Assembly (NCBI RefSeq): GCF_043195125.1
Contig: NZ_JBAFWR010000003.1
Source: NCEH01 sp043195125
GTDB taxonomy: Bacteria; Pseudomonadota; Alphaproteobacteria; Rhizobiales; Xanthobacteraceae
Reading direction: 5' to 3' (one strand)
Length of the DNA stretch: 64,000 nt
This document shows, in pieces, positions 8,795 through 20,039 of this stretch. Every line of letters starts with the position of its first letter. Positions within the stretch are counted from its first letter, which is position 1. Below the pieces are notes generated by a model. That model saw only the letters and a program-made list of their open reading frames with translations, did not search any database and was not told the origin of the DNA. The position numbers and the translations under genes were made by a program.

Positions 8795-9291
8795 ATGGCG
8801 AAGGTTCACGTCTCCATGACGGTGAACGGCGACGCGGTCGAAGGGCTCGTCGAGCCGCGCACGCTGCTCATCCATTTCATCCGCGAAAACCTGCTGCTCA
8901 CCGGCGCCCATATCGGCTGCGACACCTCCCATTGCGGCGCCTGCACGGTGGATCTCGACGGCAAGTCGGTGAAGAGCTGCACCCTGTTCGCGGTGCAGGC
9001 CGAGGGCGCGCAGATCACCACCATCGAGGGCATGGCCGCGCCCGACGGCACGCTGCACGCCCTGCAGGAAGGCTTCCGCATGATGCACGGGCTGCAATGC
9101 GGCTTCTGCACCCCCGGCATGATCCTGCGGGCGCACCGCATGCTGCTGGAGAATCCGAACCCGAGCGAAGAGGAAATCCGCTTCGGCATCGCCGGCAACA
9201 TCTGCCGCTGCACGGGCTACCAGAACATCGTCAAGGCCATTCAATACGCCGCCGCCAAGATCAACGGCGTGCCGTTCCAGGAGGCTGCGGA

Positions 9292-9295
<4 letters not shown>
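8795..9295 (+). CDS. coxS: Aerobic CO dehydrogenase small (2Fe-2S) subunit CoxS
   Basis: Carries the two [2Fe-2S] clusters linking the molybdenum site of CoxL to FAD in CoxM. Exactly 166 residues, the length of the characterised CoxS. The plant-type ferredoxin domain binds one cluster through Cys42, Cys47, Cys50 and Cys62 (CDTSHCGAC). The helical domain binds the other through Cys102, Cys105, Cys137 and Cys139 (CGFC, then CRCTGYQNI). The stop overlaps the coxL start as ATGA at 9292-9295, so the two subunits are translationally coupled. Confidence 0.97.
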
Positions 9296-11730
<2,435 letters not shown>

Positions 11731-11738
11731 ATCCTCCA

Positions 11739-11770
11739 GGGAGGGCGCAGGGGCGCCCTCCCCTCTTTTT
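11739..11770 (+). terminator. Intrinsic terminator or attenuator between coxL and coxD
   Basis: A perfect 10-bp GC stem (GGGAGGGCGC at 11739-11748, GCGCCCTCCC at 11753-11762) with a 4-nt loop is followed by CTCTTTTT at 11763-11770. It begins 8 bp after the coxL stop and ends 16 bp before the coxD start. Placed inside an otherwise continuous operon, it should make structural-subunit mRNA more abundant than maturation-factor mRNA. Confidence 0.85.
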
Positions 11771-11786
11771 CAATGGCGACGCAACC

Positions 11787-12664
<878 letters not shown>

Positions 12665-12665
<1 letters not shown>

Positions 12666-13870
12666 TGCACGCGCCCGCGCTCTCCCCCCGTCCCGAGCCG
12701 CCGCCGGCGGGCGCGATCGTGCGCACGCGGCTCGCGGGCTTCGTGCGGGCGCTGCGGGACAACGGCTTCGCCACCGGCTTCGCCGAGAGCGCCGACGCGC
12801 TGCGGGTGCTGGCCCAACCCGGCCTTGCGGACAAGACCCGCCTGCGCGCCGCGCTCCGTGCCCTGTTCGCCTCGCGCCGCTCGGATTGGGAGAAATTCGA
12901 CGATCTGTTCGACGCCTATTGGTTCGAGAAGCATTTGCGCGCCAGCGTGCGCATGGCGGACCAGCGCCGCACGCCCTCCAATTTGCCGCCGCGCCCCGGC
13001 GCGGATGCGCCCGAGGCGGGCGGCAGCGGGCCAGTCAGCCGGGTGGACCGGGTGCCGGGCAGCGAGGCGGGAGCGGACGAAGGCGCCGAGCAGCGCCGCG
13101 CCGGGGCCTCCCGCGCCGAGCGGCTGGAGACCACCGACTTCCGCCATATCGCCGACCCACAGGAGCTGGAGCGGGCCTATGCGTTGGCCCAGCGCCTCGC
13201 CAAGGCCATGCGCGCCCGCCTCACCCGGCGCGCCCGCGCCGCCCGCACCGGCGCCCGGCTGGACCTGCGGCGCACCCTCCACCGGTCGGTCGCGCGGGGC
13301 GGCCTGCCGGTGGAGCTGGTGCACCGCCGCCGCCGCTCGAAGCCCTTGAAGCTGGTGATCCTGCTGGATGCTTCCGGCTCCATGAGCCCCTATGTGGCGG
13401 TGTTCGTGCGCTTCATCCACGGCACGCTGGACAGCTTCCGCCAGGCCGCCGCCTTCGTCTTTCACACCCGTCTCATCGACGTGACCGACGCGGTGAAGGA
13501 GAAGGACCCACAGCGCGCCATGGACCGCCTCGGCCTGATGGCCCAGGGGGTCGGCGGCGGCACGCGGATCGGCGAGAGCCTCGCCACCTTCAACCGCTGG
13601 CACGCCGCGCGCACGCTCCATTCGCGCACCGCCGTGCTGATCGTCTCGGACGGCTACGACACCGGCGAACCGGAGCTGCTGGCGCGCGAGATGGCGGCCC
13701 TGCACCGCCGCTGCCGCCGCATCGTGTGGCTCAACCCCATGATCGGCTGGCGCGATTATGCCCCGGAGGCGGCCGGCATGAAGGCGGCACTCCCGTTCGT
13801 GGACCTGTTCGCGCCGGCCCACAATCTGGAGAGCCTGGAAGCCCTCGAACCCTATCTTGCCCGGCTATGA
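12665..13870 (+). CDS. coxE: VWA-domain maturation protein CoxE
   Basis: Partner of the CoxD ATPase in building the [CuSMoO2] centre. The 401 residues have a helical N-terminal region (about 15-105), a variable basic stretch (about 105-225) and a C-terminal von Willebrand factor A domain with the MIDAS sequence LLDASGSM (234-241). The pairing of a MoxR ATPase with a VWA protein is typical of metal-insertion systems. The start overlaps the coxD stop by one base, and the stop overlaps a possible upstream coxF start (ATGA), consistent with a tightly coupled D-E-F unit. Confidence 0.94.
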
Positions 13871-13884
13871 CGGGAGGAGGCGCC

Positions 13885-14706
13885 ATGACCAGTCCCATCG
13901 ACATGTTCGCGCTCATGGACGGCATGAAGCAGAAGGAGCAGCCGTTCGCCCTCGCGACCGTGGTGCGCACGGTCTCCGTCACCGCCGCCAAGGCGGGCGC
14001 GAAGGCGCTGATCTTGCCCGACGGCACGGTGCTCGCCGGCTGGATCGGCGGCGGCTGCGCGCGCGGGGCGACGCTGAAGGCGGCCCGCGAGGCCCTCGCC
14101 GACGGCCAGCCGCGCCTCGTCTCGATCCAGCCGGAGGACCTGCTGGAAGACCTCGGCGTGCACGCCGGGGAGACCCGCGAGGGGGTGCGCTACGTCTCCA
14201 ACATGTGCCCCTCCAAGGGCACCATGGACATCTTCGTGGAGCCGGTGCTGCCGCGCCCGGAACTGGTGGTGATGGGGGCATCCCCCGTTGCGGTCGCGCT
14301 GGTTGCGCTGGCGCCACAGTTCGGCTTCAGCGTCACCGCCGCCGCGCCGGCGGCGGACCATGGGAAATTCACCGGCGCCGACCGCATGGCGGAAGGCTTT
14401 GCGCCGCCGGCGGCCAGTGGGCCGCGCTTCGTCGTGGTCTCCACCCAGGGTGCCGGTGATCTTGCCGCGCTCACCGCCGCGCTCGGCCTGGAGGCGCGCC
14501 ACGTGGCGTTCGTCGGCTCGCGCCGCAAGGCGCAGACGCTCAGCGAGAAATTGCGCGAAGCCGGCGTGCCCCAGGCCCGGCTCGATGCGCTGAAAGCCCC
14601 GGCGGGCCTCGATCTCGGCGCCATCACGCCGGAGGAGATCGCGCTCTCCATCCTTGCCGAACTGGTGCTCGTGCGCAGGCGCGACCAGCGCGGCGCCGTT
14701 TCTTAG
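13885..14706 (+). CDS. coxF: XdhC/CoxI-family maturation protein CoxF
   Basis: XdhC-type protein of 273 residues involved in the copper step of CODH maturation. The N-terminal XdhC/CoxI domain (about 5-75, with GWIGGGCARGATL) and a C-terminal Rossmann-like XdhC_C domain (about 120-265, with VVMGASPVAVAL and VAFVGSRRKAQTL) are both present. I chose the ATG at 13885, which follows GGGAGGAGG by 4 bp; an ATG at 13867 overlapping the coxE stop would add six residues. It ends 19 bp before coxG. Confidence 0.93.
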   Translation: MTSPIDMFALMDGMKQKEQPFALATVVRTVSVTAAKAGAKALILPDGTVLAGWIGGGCARGATLKAAREALADGQPRLVSIQPEDLLEDLGVHAGETREGVRYVSNMCPSKGTMDIFVEPVLPRPELVVMGASPVAVALVALAPQFGFSVTAAAPAADHGKFTGADRMAEGFAPPAASGPRFVVVSTQGAGDLAALTAALGLEARHVAFVGSRRKAQTLSEKLREAGVPQARLDALKAPAGLDLGAITPEEIALSILAELVLVRRRDQRGAVS

Positions 14707-14725
14707 AAAAAGAGAGATCATCGCC

Positions 14726-15379
14726 ATGGACATGAGCGGCTCACAGCGCATCGAAGCCAGCCCGGCGGCCGTCTGGGCGGCGCTGAACGACCCCGAGGTG
14801 CTGAAGCAATGCATCCCCGGCTGCGAGAGCATCGCCAAGACCTCCGACACGCAGATGGAGGCAGTGGTGGTGCTGCGCGTGGGGCCGGTGAAGGCCTCGT
14901 TCAAGGGCGCCGTCACCTTGTCGGACATCGTGCCCGAACAGGGCTACACCATCACCGGCGAAGGCTCTGGCGGGCTCGCCGGCTATGCCAAGGGCTCGGC
15001 CAAGGTGCGCCTGGAGCCGCAGGACGACGCCACGCTGCTGCATTACGAGGTGAGCGCGGATGTGGGCGGCAAGCTCGCCCAGCTCGGCGCGCGGCTGATC
15101 GATGCGACGGCAAAGAAGCTGGCCGGCGAATTCTTCACCAATTTCGGGGCGACCGTCGCCCCGCCGGCAGCCGCAGAACCCGGGCCGGAACCGGAGGCGG
15201 ATGCGCCCGCGGAGGGTGGCGAGAAGGCTGCGAAAGGCTGGCTCGGCGGCCTGTTCGGAAAGGCGACGGCGGGGGCGCTGGTGGCAGGGTTTTTGCTCGT
15301 GCCGCCCTGCTGCCTGAACGGCACGCACGCCCATGCGGCCGGAGACTTCGCCTTCCCCATCTGCCACGGCAAGGGGTGA
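14726..15379 (+). CDS. coxG: SRPBCC-fold membrane adaptor CoxG
   Basis: CODH accessory protein that anchors the enzyme at the membrane; work on mycobacterial CoxG indicates it carries quinone between membrane and enzyme. The 217 residues comprise a SRPBCC lipid-binding domain (1-142, with PGCESI, GPVKASFKG and GEGSGGLAGYAKGSA), an acidic Pro/Glu linker (145-166) and a C-terminal hydrophobic anchor (about 172-198). The last 20 residues carry a short His/Cys-containing tail. Last gene of the operon here; coxH, coxI and coxK homologs do not follow. Confidence 0.93.
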   Translation: MDMSGSQRIEASPAAVWAALNDPEVLKQCIPGCESIAKTSDTQMEAVVVLRVGPVKASFKGAVTLSDIVPEQGYTITGEGSGGLAGYAKGSAKVRLEPQDDATLLHYEVSADVGGKLAQLGARLIDATAKKLAGEFFTNFGATVAPPAAAEPGPEPEADAPAEGGEKAAKGWLGGLFGKATAGALVAGFLLVPPCCLNGTHAHAAGDFAFPICHGKG

Positions 15380-15393
15380 CGCGCTCTTAAAAT

Positions 15394-15434
15394 TATCCGG
15401 GTGTTATTGTCAAATAATATCACCCGGATATAAT
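15394..15434 (+). promoter_or_regulatory. Near-consensus promoter inside a 37-bp palindrome
   Basis: Arms TATCCGGGTGTTATT (15394-15408) and AATATCACCCGGATA (15416-15430) pair with one mismatch around a 7-bp centre. A sigma-70 promoter is embedded in it: TTGTCA at 15407-15412, a 16-bp spacer, and a perfect TATAAT at 15429-15434. The layout looks like an operator occluding a strong promoter for the gene at 15473. It may also serve as a barrier after coxG. AT-rich against its surroundings. Confidence 0.7.
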
Positions 15435-15472
15435 CTCCTCCAACGGCGCACGCGTCGATGGAGGAGCATGGC

Positions 15473-15808
15473 ATGAAGAGCGAGGCACGGAAGGCGGCTG
15501 TCGCCGCTTACAAGGAGCGCAAGGTCGCGGCCGGCATCTATGCCGTGCGCTGCCAGCCGACGGGCCAATACTGGCTCGGCCGGGCGCCGGATCTCTCCAC
15601 GATACAGAATCGCATCTGGTTCAGCCTGCGCCAGGGCGGCCATCCCAGCCGCGCGCTCCAAGCCGCCTGGAACACCCACGGCGCCGAAGCCTTCACCTTT
15701 GCGCAGATCGAGCGGCTCGACGTCGAAGAAAGCGCGTATGTGCGCGACGCGCTGCTGAAGGAGCGACTCCACCATTGGCGCGCGCAGCTTCGCGCCGATC
15801 TCCTGTGA
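15473..15808 (+). CDS. Small GIY-YIG superfamily protein
   Basis: A 111-residue protein with the GIY-YIG nuclease fold: GIY at 21-23, YWLG at 33-36 in place of YIG, an arginine at 47 (NRIWFSLRQGGHPS) and a glutamate at 80 (FTFAQIERL) near the expected catalytic positions. No other domain is present. ATG 15473 is chosen because GGAGG lies 8 bases upstream; an in-frame ATG at 15458 has none. Small stand-alone GIY-YIG proteins of this type occur in many alphaproteobacteria and their role is not established. It has its own strong promoter and is probably not part of the cox operon. Confidence 0.75.
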   Translation: MKSEARKAAVAAYKERKVAAGIYAVRCQPTGQYWLGRAPDLSTIQNRIWFSLRQGGHPSRALQAAWNTHGAEAFTFAQIERLDVEESAYVRDALLKERLHHWRAQLRADLL

Positions 15809-15952
15809 ATTCCAAATTTGGTCCGCGCGCTGCCCGCAATGCCGCAGAGGCATGTGGCACTTCACGCGTTTTCGTCCCGCGCGGCCGGCAAAAGTGCCCT
15901 GATCGGCGGTTCAAAGGTTGACTCCCCCGCCATTTCAGCCACGATCTGAACA

Positions 15953-15969
15953 CTGAATTCCGAATTCAG
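15953..15969. promoter_or_regulatory. 17-bp palindromic operator, second copy of the hcm GntR site
   Basis: CTGAATTCCGAATTCAG is an inverted repeat (arms CTGAATT and AATTCAG) 48 bp before the start of the binding-protein gene. It differs at only two positions from the site at 25934-25950 in front of the GntR regulator and hcmB. The shared sequence suggests one regulator for both loci. A TTGACT at 15919-15924 could be the -35 element of a promoter upstream of it. Confidence 0.6.
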
Positions 15970-16017
15970 TTAAGGCTCGCCAAAGCCGAAATGAAAAACA
16001 TTGCCGGGAGAAACCTT

Positions 16018-17223
16018 ATGATCGCATCACGCCTCGTGATCGCAGCCCTATGTGCCGCCGTGGCCGGCCCAGCCTTGAGCCAGACCCTGCCTCCTCTCAA
16101 GATCGGCGTGCTCAACGACCGCACCGGAATCTATGCCGATTTCGCCGGTCAGGGCTCGGTCGTCGGCGCCCAGATGGCGGTGGAGGATTTCCAGAAGACC
16201 CACCCGGGTCTCAAGGTGGAGATCGTCTCAGCCGACCACCAGAACAAGGCCGACGTAGGCTCCGCCATTGCGCGCAAATGGTATGACGAGGAAGGCGTGG
16301 ACATGATCGTCGACGTGCCGAATTCGGCCGTCGCGCTCGCGGTCAACGAGGTTTCGCGCGAGAAGAACAAGGTGCTCATCGTCTCGGGCGGCGGCACGTC
16401 CGACCTCACCGGGCCGAAATGCGCGCCCAATACCATTCACTGGACGTTCGACACCTGGTCGCTCGCCCACGGCACCGGCAGCGCCATGGTGAAACGCGGC
16501 GGCGACACTTGGTTCTTCATCACCGCGGACTATGCCTTCGGGCACGCGCTGGAGCGCGACACCTCGAAGGTGGTGACGGAATCCGGTGGCAAGGTGCTCG
16601 GCAGCGCCCGCGCGCCCATGGGCGGGTCGGATTTCAGCTCCTTCCTGCTCCAGGCGCAAAGCTCCAAGGCCAAGGTCATCGGCCTCGCCAATGCGGCGGC
16701 GGACACCACCAACACCATCAAGCAGGCTTCCGAATTCGGCATCACCCAGGGCGGCCAGAAGCTCGCCGGCCTCCTGATCTTCCTTACCGACGTGCATTCG
16801 CTCGGCCTCAAGGTGGCGCAGGGCCTGGTGCTGACCGAAGCCTTCTATTGGGACCAGAACGACGGCACCCGCGCCTTTTCCAAGCGCTTCGGCGAGCGCA
16901 TGGGCGGCGCCATGCCGACCATGGTGCATGCCGGCGTCTATTCCGCCGTCACCCATTATCTGAAGGCGGTCGAGGCTGCGAAATCCAAGGAGTCCGGCAA
17001 GGTGGTGGCGCAGATGAAGGCGATCCCCACCGACGATCCGCTGTTCGGCAAGGGCGAGGTCCGCGCCGACGGCCGCCACATCCACAATATGTATCTGTTC
17101 GAGGTGAAGACCCCGGCTGAATCCAAGGGCGAGTGGGACATCTACAAGACCCTCGCCACCATCCCCGCCGCCGAGGCCTTCCGTCCCCTCAACGAAGGCA
17201 ATTGCCCGCTCGTGAAGAGCTGA
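16018..17223 (+). CDS. Branched-chain-amino-acid-type ABC substrate-binding protein (orphan)
   Basis: Periplasmic type I binding protein of 401 residues. A Sec signal peptide (MIASRLVIAALCAAVAGPALS-Q) precedes LKIGVLNDRTGIYADFAGQGS, the standard opening of LivJ/HAAT-family proteins. The start at 16018 follows GGGAG by 7 bp; an in-frame ATG at 15991 has no ribosome-binding site and would extend the signal peptide. No permease or ATPase gene is adjacent. The GntR-type palindrome upstream ties it to the hcm cluster, so a short hydroxy acid or precursor is a possible ligand (inference). A closely related paralog lies at 43871-45073. Confidence 0.9.
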   Translation: MIASRLVIAALCAAVAGPALSQTLPPLKIGVLNDRTGIYADFAGQGSVVGAQMAVEDFQKTHPGLKVEIVSADHQNKADVGSAIARKWYDEEGVDMIVDVPNSAVALAVNEVSREKNKVLIVSGGGTSDLTGPKCAPNTIHWTFDTWSLAHGTGSAMVKRGGDTWFFITADYAFGHALERDTSKVVTESGGKVLGSARAPMGGSDFSSFLLQAQSSKAKVIGLANAAADTTNTIKQASEFGITQGGQKLAGLLIFLTDVHSLGLKVAQGLVLTEAFYWDQNDGTRAFSKRFGERMGGAMPTMVHAGVYSAVTHYLKAVEAAKSKESGKVVAQMKAIPTDDPLFGKGEVRADGRHIHNMYLFEVKTPAESKGEWDIYKTLATIPAAEAFRPLNEGNCPLVKS

Positions 17224-17250
17224 GCGCCGCGCAAGAAACCCCTGCGAGAG

Positions 17251-17280
17251 AGCCCCTTCCCGTCTCGGGAGGGGGCTTAT
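17251..17280. terminator. Hairpin terminator between convergent genes
   Basis: AGCCCCTTCCC (17251-17261) pairs with GGGAGGGGGCT (17267-17277) around a 5-nt loop with one G-T pair, followed by TAT. It lies 28 bp after the binding-protein stop and 30 bp before the stop of the minus-strand membrane protein, so it can serve both. Confidence 0.65.
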
Positions 17281-17306
17281 TGAATTCAAAGCCCGAGGCG
17301 CCGGGC

Positions 17307-19052
17307 CTAGACCGAGCCGCCGAGACGCCGCGCGCCGCCGAGCGGACAAGCGGAGCGCTCGCCCTCCTGCAGGATGAAGGCGCTCACCTGGGTCGGCTCC
17401 TTGAGCTTCACATGCCCGCGCCAGCCCACTTCCTGGCGCGTCACCACAGGAATTGCCGCCGGAATATCGGGCCTTGGGCCATCGGTGAGGCCATAGCCCA
17501 CGATGGTTCCGGCGGCATCGACCAGGACGATTTTCTCGGGCGCCGCGGCGCGCGCCGGATCCCAGGCCCAGCCCCTCACCCGGAAAGCCGCCTCCGACGA
17601 ATGATCCGGCACCGCCTGCGCGGCCTCGAACGCACCGAGGCAGGACGAGGCGGGCGCGATCGTGGCGTGCGCCGCGAGCGGCGTTCCCATCCAGCCTGCC
17701 CACGGGGTGGCGAACAGCGCGAGACGTTGCCGGCGCAGGATATCCGCTCGCGCGGCGACCACGTTCGGATCGAGGAAGATCTTGCCGAATTCCACATCGT
17801 CCCGCACGTTCGAGAGCAGGGCCGTCGCGGCGCCGTTGCGCGTGACGCGCATGGCCTGGACCACATCGTCCACATAGCGGGCGTAGCCGGCCATGAGCAC
17901 AAGCGCGCAGACCGCCGAAGCCGGCGCGGCGAGCCGGAACCGCTCGGGAAGCAGGCTCCACCACAGGAACGTCAGCGCGAGCCAGAAGATCAGGCTCGGC
18001 GTCAGGTAGCGGCTGGCGAGCGCCTGGCCCACGCCGAACGTCAGACGCCCGAGCGAGGTCAAGGCGGCAGAGGCGGCGATGAACAGGATGATATGGAGCA
18101 GCACCAGCCGCGCGGGGGTCGCATAGGACGGGCGGGCGAGCAGCACGGCGCCCGCGCCAACGCCCAGGCCGACGCCGATGCCGCCCATCACGATGGCGAT
18201 CAGGTGGCGATGGCCCTGGACGGCGGCGATCTGCACCCGCAGAAGCTCTTCCAGCGGCTGGCCCAGATAGGCGAGCGTGTAGCGCAGCGATTTCAGCGGC
18301 TTGAGCAGCGCCGCCAGGGGCGTCAGATCGGGATCGGGCGAGCGATAGCCGAAGAGATAGAGCCCGATCAGCGCCGCCGCCACGCCCGCCAGCACGGCGA
18401 TCTCGCGCCGGGGCCGGCCCAGCCAGACGGCCAGCGGCAGAAGGAGGACGCAGGCGAGAACGCCATTGGACATGGACCCCACGGCCAGGGCCGCGCACAG
18501 CGAGGCGGCGCCGACCCCCGCCCATCCCCGCACGGCGGCGATGGACGCGAACGCGAGTGTTCCCGCAAGAAAAACCGCGAAAAACTGCGTTTGAAAACTA
18601 TAGAGGAAATTTTCCCACTGCCCGGCCCAGAACATATATCCAAGCGCGATCGCGCCCGCCAGGACGACATTGACGGCTCCGCGCACCCCGGCCCAATAGA
18701 CGATGGCCGTAAACGCGGCCGCCTGGGCCAATTGCATCGCGATGCTTACGCTATAATTGACGACGTAGATTCCATTCGAAAGGAGGTAATCGAGAATGGA
18801 AATAAGCCTGAAAACGACGATGCGATGCTCATTATGCTGGCTGAAGAGATGCTCGATACAATCATCGAGGGAAATAACCGCCCATTGGTCCATGAAGGGA
18901 AGCGGGAGATAAGCATCGTACATGGCCCGCAAGGTGGTTAGCACCACCATTGGCGCACAGATGAGCGCGACCAGCGTTAGAAAATAGGGAAAAACACGAT
19001 CAACCGGGACCCCGCTCGCGCCGGATAATAATGTCATGTCTTTGGACGGCAT
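17307..19052 (-). CDS. Polytopic membrane protein of unknown function
   Basis: A 581-residue protein with an N-terminal transmembrane helix (about 20-42), a soluble loop (PLPFMDQWAV, then FSQHNEHRIVVFRLISILDYLL) and about ten further hydrophobic segments to residue 400. A soluble C-terminal domain of about 150 residues follows (FRVRGWAWDPA, IVGYGLTDGPRPDI). The hydrophobic layout and the conserved acidic and His residues after helix 1 resemble GT-C-type or O-antigen-related membrane proteins, but I recognise no defining motif. ATG 19052 follows a GGGGG stretch. It stands alone between a terminator and a 318-bp gap. Confidence 0.8.
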   Translation of the reverse strand: MPSKDMTLLSGASGVPVDRVFPYFLTLVALICAPMVVLTTLRAMYDAYLPLPFMDQWAVISLDDCIEHLFSQHNEHRIVVFRLISILDYLLSNGIYVVNYSVSIAMQLAQAAAFTAIVYWAGVRGAVNVVLAGAIALGYMFWAGQWENFLYSFQTQFFAVFLAGTLAFASIAAVRGWAGVGAASLCAALAVGSMSNGVLACVLLLPLAVWLGRPRREIAVLAGVAAALIGLYLFGYRSPDPDLTPLAALLKPLKSLRYTLAYLGQPLEELLRVQIAAVQGHRHLIAIVMGGIGVGLGVGAGAVLLARPSYATPARLVLLHIILFIAASAALTSLGRLTFGVGQALASRYLTPSLIFWLALTFLWWSLLPERFRLAAPASAVCALVLMAGYARYVDDVVQAMRVTRNGAATALLSNVRDDVEFGKIFLDPNVVAARADILRRQRLALFATPWAGWMGTPLAAHATIAPASSCLGAFEAAQAVPDHSSEAAFRVRGWAWDPARAAAPEKIVLVDAAGTIVGYGLTDGPRPDIPAAIPVVTRQEVGWRGHVKLKEPTQVSAFILQEGERSACPLGGARRLGGSV

Positions 19053-19370
19053 TTATCCCCCGATAATGTCGCTCAGTCGTAATATTGCGTGAGTCCCGTC
19101 CCGCTTTGTAGGTCTCGATCGCGCCGCACAAGCCAGACTTATTCCGGCGGCCGAGGTGATGCAACGCCTCGCCGGGCCGCGCGCCCTCTCTATTTCTCAT
19201 TTGTGCGGATTATGCCGGGGGCGCCCGTCCCGTTGTGGGACGACGGCGTTCCATGCGCGAACATGCGGGGAACGGATCGGGCGCGAATCGCTGCGGCGCA
19301 GGCGATCGCGCTTTGTTCGCCCATATGGGTTCACGACGGACGCGCCGGGAGAAGAGGCGCGGGAGGCGCT
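19053..19370. other. Gene-free gap of 318 bp
   Basis: This holds the 5' region of the minus-strand membrane protein and the 3' end of the hcm operon. I see no convincing ORF and no RNA gene. Part of it is AT-richer near 19060-19100, consistent with a promoter for the membrane protein. Confidence 0.5.
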
Positions 19371-19946
19371 TCAGTCCAGCGCGGTGCCGGCCGCAAGGCT
19401 CAGGGAGCGGTCAAAGCGCGGTTCGGGGCGTGCGGCGTCGCGATTGGCCGCGCGGGCAAGCAAAGCGAGAAGATCGCCAAGCCGGTTGAGATAGGCGATG
19501 CCGGCACTGCCCGGCGCGGGCGGATCGATCTCGGCCTGCGAAACCAGCCGCCGCTCGGCCCGCCGGCAGACCGCGCGGGCAACGGCGGCGTGGGCCGCCG
19601 GCAGGGAGCCGCCGGGCAGCAGCGTCGCGGCCACCACCGGGAGGTCCGCTTCCAGGCGCCCGATGAGGCCGTCGAGCCGGCGCACATAGGCGGCCGACAA
19701 TTGCGGCGCGCCGGGTGCCGCCACCTGCTGGAGCAGTTCGTGCACATCGTTCTGCGCGATCGCGAGCGCCTGCCCGGCATCGCCGGAAGCGCCGCCCTCG
19801 GCCAGCACGGCGAGCCAGCCGGCGAGCTCCTCCACCGCGCCGATCAGCTCGACGGTCGGGCTGTCCTTCTCCACGCGCGCGCCGGTGGCGAGGCGGGTGA
19901 TGCCGCCATCGCCGGCGGAGGTGGTCCAGTTCGCAAGGCTGCTCAT
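19371..19946 (-). CDS. PduO-type ATP:cob(I)alamin adenosyltransferase
   Basis: Makes adenosylcobalamin, the cofactor of the mutase encoded upstream in the same operon. The 191 residues show the PduO pattern: GDGGITRLATGARVEKDSPTVELIGAVEEL near the N-terminus, then AVCRRAERRLV and AYLNRLGDLLALLAR in the C-terminal helices that form the ATP and cobalamin sites. The usual T-K-T-G-D opening is changed to TTSAGD. GGGAGGA lies upstream of ATG 19946. Last gene of the hcm transcription unit, 93 bp after the preceding gene. Confidence 0.88.
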   Translation of the reverse strand: MSSLANWTTSAGDGGITRLATGARVEKDSPTVELIGAVEELAGWLAVLAEGGASGDAGQALAIAQNDVHELLQQVAAPGAPQLSAAYVRRLDGLIGRLEADLPVVAATLLPGGSLPAAHAAVARAVCRRAERRLVSQAEIDPPAPGSAGIAYLNRLGDLLALLARAANRDAARPEPRFDRSLSLAAGTALD

Positions 19947-20039
19947 TCGGTCCTCCCTCGGCTTGCGCCAAGACGGCCGCCCTGTGCCGGGCGGTCCGCC
20001 GTGCTGGGTCGGGGCGTCCTGTGGTCAGGACTTCGCCCG

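Noticed and set aside
15809..15952. Separate gene or RNA in the gap after the GIY-YIG protein
   Set aside because: Only a short antisense frame is present and no conserved fold or start signal is visible.
17133..18941. 602-codon plus-strand open frame opposite the membrane protein
   Set aside because: Low-complexity Arg/Gly/His/Gln composition and no motif; the minus strand has a coherent membrane protein with a good start.
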